Part shown: positions 60,790 through 64,000 of the stretch, piece after piece | Numbering within the stretch: position 1 is the stretch's first letter | Layout of the letters: each line of letters opens with the position of its first letter | NCBI RefSeq assembly: GCF_018362995.1 | Contig: NZ_CP074372.1 | Span: 4,712,001 to 4,776,000, forward strand | Origin: Chryseobacterium indologenes | Lineage (GTDB): Bacteria > Bacteroidota > Bacteroidia > Flavobacteriales > Weeksellaceae | DNA length: 64,000 nt | Direction: 5' to 3' | Program-made: the position numbers and the translations under genes | The notes under the pieces: generated by a model | What the model was told of the DNA's origin: nothing | The model's input: the letters and a program-made list of their open reading frames with translations, nothing else | Database searches by the model: none

Positions 60790-61635
60790 CTACCAATCTC
60801 TTTTTCTCAAAATCCAGTATGATCCGAATATGAATAGAGCAGACCATGCCAGACATGCAATAAGACTTTCTGTAGGGTAGTGGAACTCATATTTTACGCC
60901 CATCATTTTAGCCATATTTAATCTCATCATCGGATTAGGAATAAGACTGGACATACTTTCCAACGGTAAAAGATGCGTGATGAAAAAGTCATTCTGAAGA
61001 ATTTCATTTCTTTGTGGCCCCTGCATCCCTTTTACTTTTGAGAATACTTCCACAGCAGTTAAAATTCCTTCTCCAATCCAGAAGACAAAAAGAGCAAGAA
61101 ATACAAACACTGATTTTCTCAGTAAAATAGAAAGAAACATTAAGAAACAGAAGAAAGTGAACAGTTTTACAAAGTAATTTCCAATGAAGAAAATCTCAGC
61201 AACAACCTTTGCAGATTCTTTTGTATTTGAATATTGATAACCAAGGAATATAGTAATACCCAATACAATCAATGTTGAAACAATCGTGAAAATACTTATC
61301 GTAAGTAGTTTTGAAGTGATGAATTCTTTTCTGCTTAATCCATCAATCGTATTCTGCTTAAACATCCGGTTGCTGAATTCCTGCGAAATAGAGAAAACAA
61401 TAATCAGTCCCAGGAAAATTTTCAATAAAGCAACAATCCATGTGGTAAAGTTCCAGATTTCCGGGAAATTATAAATCCCCTGTTCCTTTAAGTTAATGGT
61501 TCCTCCGAAAATATCAAAATCAACCAATCCGATGAAAAGCAAAGCAATAAGAATAGCAAAATATAATATTGTAAAAACTTTGAACGGCTTATAGTTCAAA
61601 TTTTTGTAGTATTCCAGTTTTAATAATTTTATCAT
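60790..61635 (-). CDS. ABC transporter permease
   Basis: The 281-residue protein has six predicted transmembrane helices with the ABC-2 type layout: a first helix near 20-40, FTTWIVALLKIFLGLIIVFSISQEFSNRMFKQNTIDGLSRKEFI (residues about 63-106), and a final helix near the C-terminus. It is the membrane partner of the ATPase encoded 2 bp upstream on the same strand. The substrate cannot be inferred; the family includes antibiotic and lipid exporters. Confidence 0.8.
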   Translation of the reverse strand: MIKLLKLEYYKNLNYKPFKVFTILYFAILIALLFIGLVDFDIFGGTINLKEQGIYNFPEIWNFTTWIVALLKIFLGLIIVFSISQEFSNRMFKQNTIDGLSRKEFITSKLLTISIFTIVSTLIVLGITIFLGYQYSNTKESAKVVAEIFFIGNYFVKLFTFFCFLMFLSILLRKSVFVFLALFVFWIGEGILTAVEVFSKVKGMQGPQRNEILQNDFFITHLLPLESMSSLIPNPMMRLNMAKMMGVKYEFHYPTESLIACLAWSALFIFGSYWILRKRDW

Positions 61636-61637
61636 GA

Positions 61638-62540
61638 CTAATTGGTGTTTTTTACAAGTTCAAGGAATTGAGATTCAAGAGATAGTTTTTTCTTGGCCAA
61701 ATGAGATAAGAAAATCCCTTTCTCAGCCAGTTTCTGATTCAGTGCCGAAGCAGAAATTGATGCATCATCACGGATCTGAGCTTTAATATAGTCTCTGTCC
61801 TGATTGACGAAACTAAACCATGGTAGCTCATTCAACGTGTTGAAAAGAAGTGTATTATTATCTGCTTTCAATTCAAAATATCCGTTGTTGGAAGTCATTT
61901 CGTCTACTCTTCCGCAGTAGATGGAGTTTCCTTCTTTCAATACAATTACATGGCTGCAGATTTTCTCAATTTCATCCAAAAGGTGGCTGGCAATAATGAT
62001 CGTGATTCCCTGTTTGGCAATATCACTAATAATTTCCCTGATCTGAATAATTCCTTCCGGATCCAGTCCGTTGGTTGGTTCATCTAAGATCATCACTTCA
62101 GGGTTGTTCAGCATCGCTGAAGCAATAGCAAGACGCTGTTTCATTCCCAGAGAAAAGGTTTTGAACGTATCTTTTCTCCTTTCAAACAGGTTTACGGTTT
62201 TCAAGACTTCATCAATCCTTGAATAAGGAGCATTTTTAATTTCTGCTACAATTTTAAGGTTGGTTTCTGCACTTAAATAAGGGTAAAAGTTGGGCTGTTC
62301 GATAATCGCTCCGATCCTTTTTAAAGTTTCCGGATCAGTTCCTTTTTTACCAAACCAGAACCAGTCTCCGCTGGTAGGATTGATGGTTGAAAGCAGCATC
62401 CCGAAAGTAGTGGATTTTCCGCTTCCATTCGGACCCAGAAGCCCATAAACATTTCCTTTTTCAACGTCAAAAGAGATATTGTTGACCACAACTCTTTTGA
62501 ATTTTTTCGTTAAATTTTTTACTGATAAAATCTTTTCCAT
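61638..62540 (-). CDS. ABC transporter ATP-binding protein
   Basis: The 300-residue ATPase has Walker A GPNGSGKST (about 36-44), the ABC signature SLGMKQRLAIASAMLNNPEVMILDEPTNGLDPEG (about 132-165), and the H-loop IIASHLLDEIEKI. The ATG at 62540 is preferred because the longer frame (to 62651) runs through an inverted repeat and has no domain similarity. A C-terminal region of about 80 residues resembles the extension of exporter ATPases of the BcrA type. It forms an operon with the permease gene. Confidence 0.93.
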   Translation of the reverse strand: MEKILSVKNLTKKFKRVVVNNISFDVEKGNVYGLLGPNGSGKSTTFGMLLSTINPTSGDWFWFGKKGTDPETLKRIGAIIEQPNFYPYLSAETNLKIVAEIKNAPYSRIDEVLKTVNLFERRKDTFKTFSLGMKQRLAIASAMLNNPEVMILDEPTNGLDPEGIIQIREIISDIAKQGITIIIASHLLDEIEKICSHVIVLKEGNSIYCGRVDEMTSNNGYFELKADNNTLLFNTLNELPWFSFVNQDRDYIKAQIRDDASISASALNQKLAEKGIFLSHLAKKKLSLESQFLELVKNTN

Positions 62541-62549
62541 GTAATTTGT

Positions 62550-62574
62550 TTTACATAGTAGTAGTCTATGTAAA
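62550..62574. promoter_or_regulatory. Inverted repeat upstream of the ABC transporter operon
   Basis: TTTACATAG and CTATGTAAA form a perfect 9-base inverted repeat with a 7-base spacer, 10 bases upstream of the ATPase start. It looks like an operator for an unknown repressor, possibly of the GntR or PadR type; no regulator gene is adjacent. Confidence 0.45.
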
Positions 62575-62629
62575 TTAGATGATGTTACAGAATTATCATA
62601 AATCAATATTAATTTATGGGTAAATACAT

Positions 62630-62637
62630 TAAATTTG
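62630..62637 (+). promoter_or_regulatory. -7 box for the AAA-family ATPase gene
   Basis: TAAATTTG matches TAnnTTTG, 19 bases before the ATG at 62657. Confidence 0.45.
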
Positions 62638-62656
62638 ATAGAATTAATCAAGACTT

Positions 62657-64000
62657 ATGAAGCTAATTGAACTGGCAGAAGAACTCAATGTTTCTGCAGA
62701 AGCCATAAAACAGTTTATACAGGATTTCGATCTGGAATTGGTAGACTGTATCAGTACGAATTTTGAAGTAAAAGAAGATTTTGAAAAATTTGCCCGGGAA
62801 AATGTAGACTTTTTAAGATTATACGAAAAAGATCTGGATAAGAATAAAACTCTGGAGCAGATTGCCAAAGTCATCAACCAGCCTAAAGACAAGGTAGAAA
62901 AGGTAATTAAAGATAATAACCTTAATATTTTTGATAACGGGTTTTTCAAATCTTCTATCTCCAGCTATGGAATTGATAACAAATTGGGAGGGAATTACCA
63001 GTTTGTCTACGATTATTTCGGGCACAAAACCAGCCTGCAGCAAAGAGATTTTATAGGATACAGGGATCTGTTCTTTTACACCTCTACTGTTTTGGAACCA
63101 TTCCTGAATCCGCAGCAGATCAAAGACTGGGGGATCAACAAGCCTGCAGGAATTATTTTGTATGGCCCTCCGGGAAGTGGTAAAATATTTTGGGCGAATA
63201 AGATTGCTGAAATCATTGGATATCAGTTTAAAGAAGTCAAAAAACATTATTTGAGCACTTCGCTGATTGACGGAAATGAAACCAATTTCAGTGATTTTCT
63301 GTTGAATATGATGAAGGAAAATAAAATGTTGCTCTTTATGGAGGATTTTGATGAAATTATGATGCAGAGAAGAGCAGAAACAGATGTTGCTTCCTGTAAT
63401 CTTGAAGCTCAGGAACTTATTCTTCATTATATCGGAAAATTTGAAAAAGAAGGAGTTTTAATGGTTGGTTCTGCCAATTCAGTTTCAGAAATTGACGAAG
63501 AAATTCTTGCTCCGGGAAGATTTGATGTCATGATCCCGATCTTTCCTCCCAACGCTTCAGAGCGGTCAGAAATCATTTTATATGCTATGACCAGAGGATT
63601 GGAAGAAGACTCTTTACTTTACAAAATACTTAAAAATAACAAAGCAGATAAAATCCCTTTCTGGCATGAAATATCTTCAAAGATGAAAGCATTCAGCAAC
63701 ACAATGCTGATCGATTTCACCCAAAGCTTAAAGAAAAGAATTAAAAATCTCTATCAAAGATCCAGAAATGAAAAGCTGAAGATTGATCAGAATCTTTTGA
63801 ACGGGGCACTAAGAGATGCAGGTTCAAAACTTACCGAAGAATATCTGGATCAGGTAGCCAGGTTCCTTGCAGATGCCATTATTAATAATTTTGATGATTT
63901 TAAGTTCAGGATTCAGGCCTTGAAGAGCGAACTGGAAACCTACAGAGTTGTTGAAGAACCACAAAGAGCTATAGGATTCCAGCATAATGAGGAGGAGAAA
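62657..64000 (+). CDS. AAA-family ATPase with noncanonical Walker motifs (3' end outside window)
   Basis: At least 448 codons are open to the window edge. The N-terminal 100 residues are helical and contain two similar acidic repeats (DFDLELVD..., KVINQPKDKVEKVIK). The AAA core follows: Walker A GPPGSGKI (170-177) has Ile where Thr or Ser normally holds magnesium, Walker B reads LLFMEDFDE (225-233) with Glu-Asp instead of Asp-Glu, and the sensor and SRH region VGSANSVSEIDEEILAPGRFD is typical. No protease or helicase domain is seen so far. It is divergent from the ABC transporter operon. Confidence 0.8.
   Translation, partial: MKLIELAEELNVSAEAIKQFIQDFDLELVDCISTNFEVKEDFEKFARENVDFLRLYEKDLDKNKTLEQIAKVINQPKDKVEKVIKDNNLNIFDNGFFKSSISSYGIDNKLGGNYQFVYDYFGHKTSLQQRDFIGYRDLFFYTSTVLEPFLNPQQIKDWGINKPAGIILYGPPGSGKIFWANKIAEIIGYQFKEVKKHYLSTSLIDGNETNFSDFLLNMMKENKMLLFMEDFDEIMMQRRAETDVASCNLEAQELILHYIGKFEKEGVLMVGSANSVSEIDEEILAPGRFDVMIPIFPPNASERSEIILYAMTRGLEEDSLLYKILKNNKADKIPFWHEISSKMKAFSNTMLIDFTQSLKKRIKNLYQRSRNEKLKIDQNLLNGALRDAGSKLTEEYLDQVARFLADAIINNFDDFKFRIQALKSELETYRVVEEPQRAIGFQHNEEEK

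Noticed and set aside
62541..62651. Longer N-terminus for the ABC ATPase
   Set aside because: It covers a perfect inverted repeat and AT-rich promoter DNA, and has no domain similarity.

Overview
The window looks like chromosomal DNA of a flavobacterium close to Chryseobacterium (Weeksellaceae, Bacteroidetes). This is inferred from the AT-rich composition, many promoters with the Bacteroidetes -7 box TAnnTTTG, families typical of the group (DUF1599, BT_3928, DUF5686, DUF4280, YceI pairs, PhoX-like lipoproteins) and the gene orders. No tRNA, rRNA, CRISPR array, transposase or phage module was found.

Layout. 1-4.6 kb: end of a WYL-domain regulator, a 44-residue small protein, a DUF1501/DUF1800 secreted pair and a small outer-membrane protein. 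4.7-12.3 kb: glucokinase, two YceI proteins (the first behind a perfect FNR-type palindrome), an alpha/beta hydrolase, an ammonium transporter, a nonsense-interrupted NAD(P)H oxidoreductase with a Crp/Fnr regulator, and serine dehydratase. 12.4-13.4 kb: prephenate dehydrogenase behind a putative Tyr/Phe attenuator. 13.5-21.4 kb: a tightly packed seven-gene operon that looks like a type VI-secretion cargo cassette: a LysM protein, a LysM plus PAAR-like (DUF4280) spike, an 835-residue GH19/DUF5675 peptidoglycan-attacking effector, and four lipoproteins, two ending in almost identical SH3b domains and one carrying a frameshift.

21.8-30.0 kb: hypothetical proteins, a CPA2 cation/proton antiporter, and an apparent operon of alanine dehydrogenase, a small membrane protein and a LytS/LytR-type two-component system, followed by tsaE. 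30.2-38.9 kb: dnaG (zinc ligands mostly lost), clpP, an esterase/phytase-like lipoprotein, tpiA, DUF1599 and BT_3928 genes, and folP. 38.9-46.4 kb: the isoleucine/valine operon ilvE-ilvD-ilvB-ilvN-ilvC-ilvA, preceded by two leader peptides in tandem, each with its own terminator and a visible antiterminator arm. 46.5-57.3 kb: M28 peptidase, DUF5686 outer-membrane protein, di-haem cytochrome c peroxidase, PhoX-like lipoprotein, alaS. 57.5-60.0 kb: a sigma factor, ZAS-type anti-sigma, DUF417 and MsrAB stress operon. 60.0-64.0 kb: an ABC transporter and the start of an AAA-family ATPase with altered Walker motifs.

The most noteworthy items are the three attenuators (two in tandem at ilv, one at tyrA), which share the geometry -7 box, four bases, start codon and therefore may be leaderless; the orphan effector cassette; and a roughly 200-bp two-module dispersed repeat present three times.
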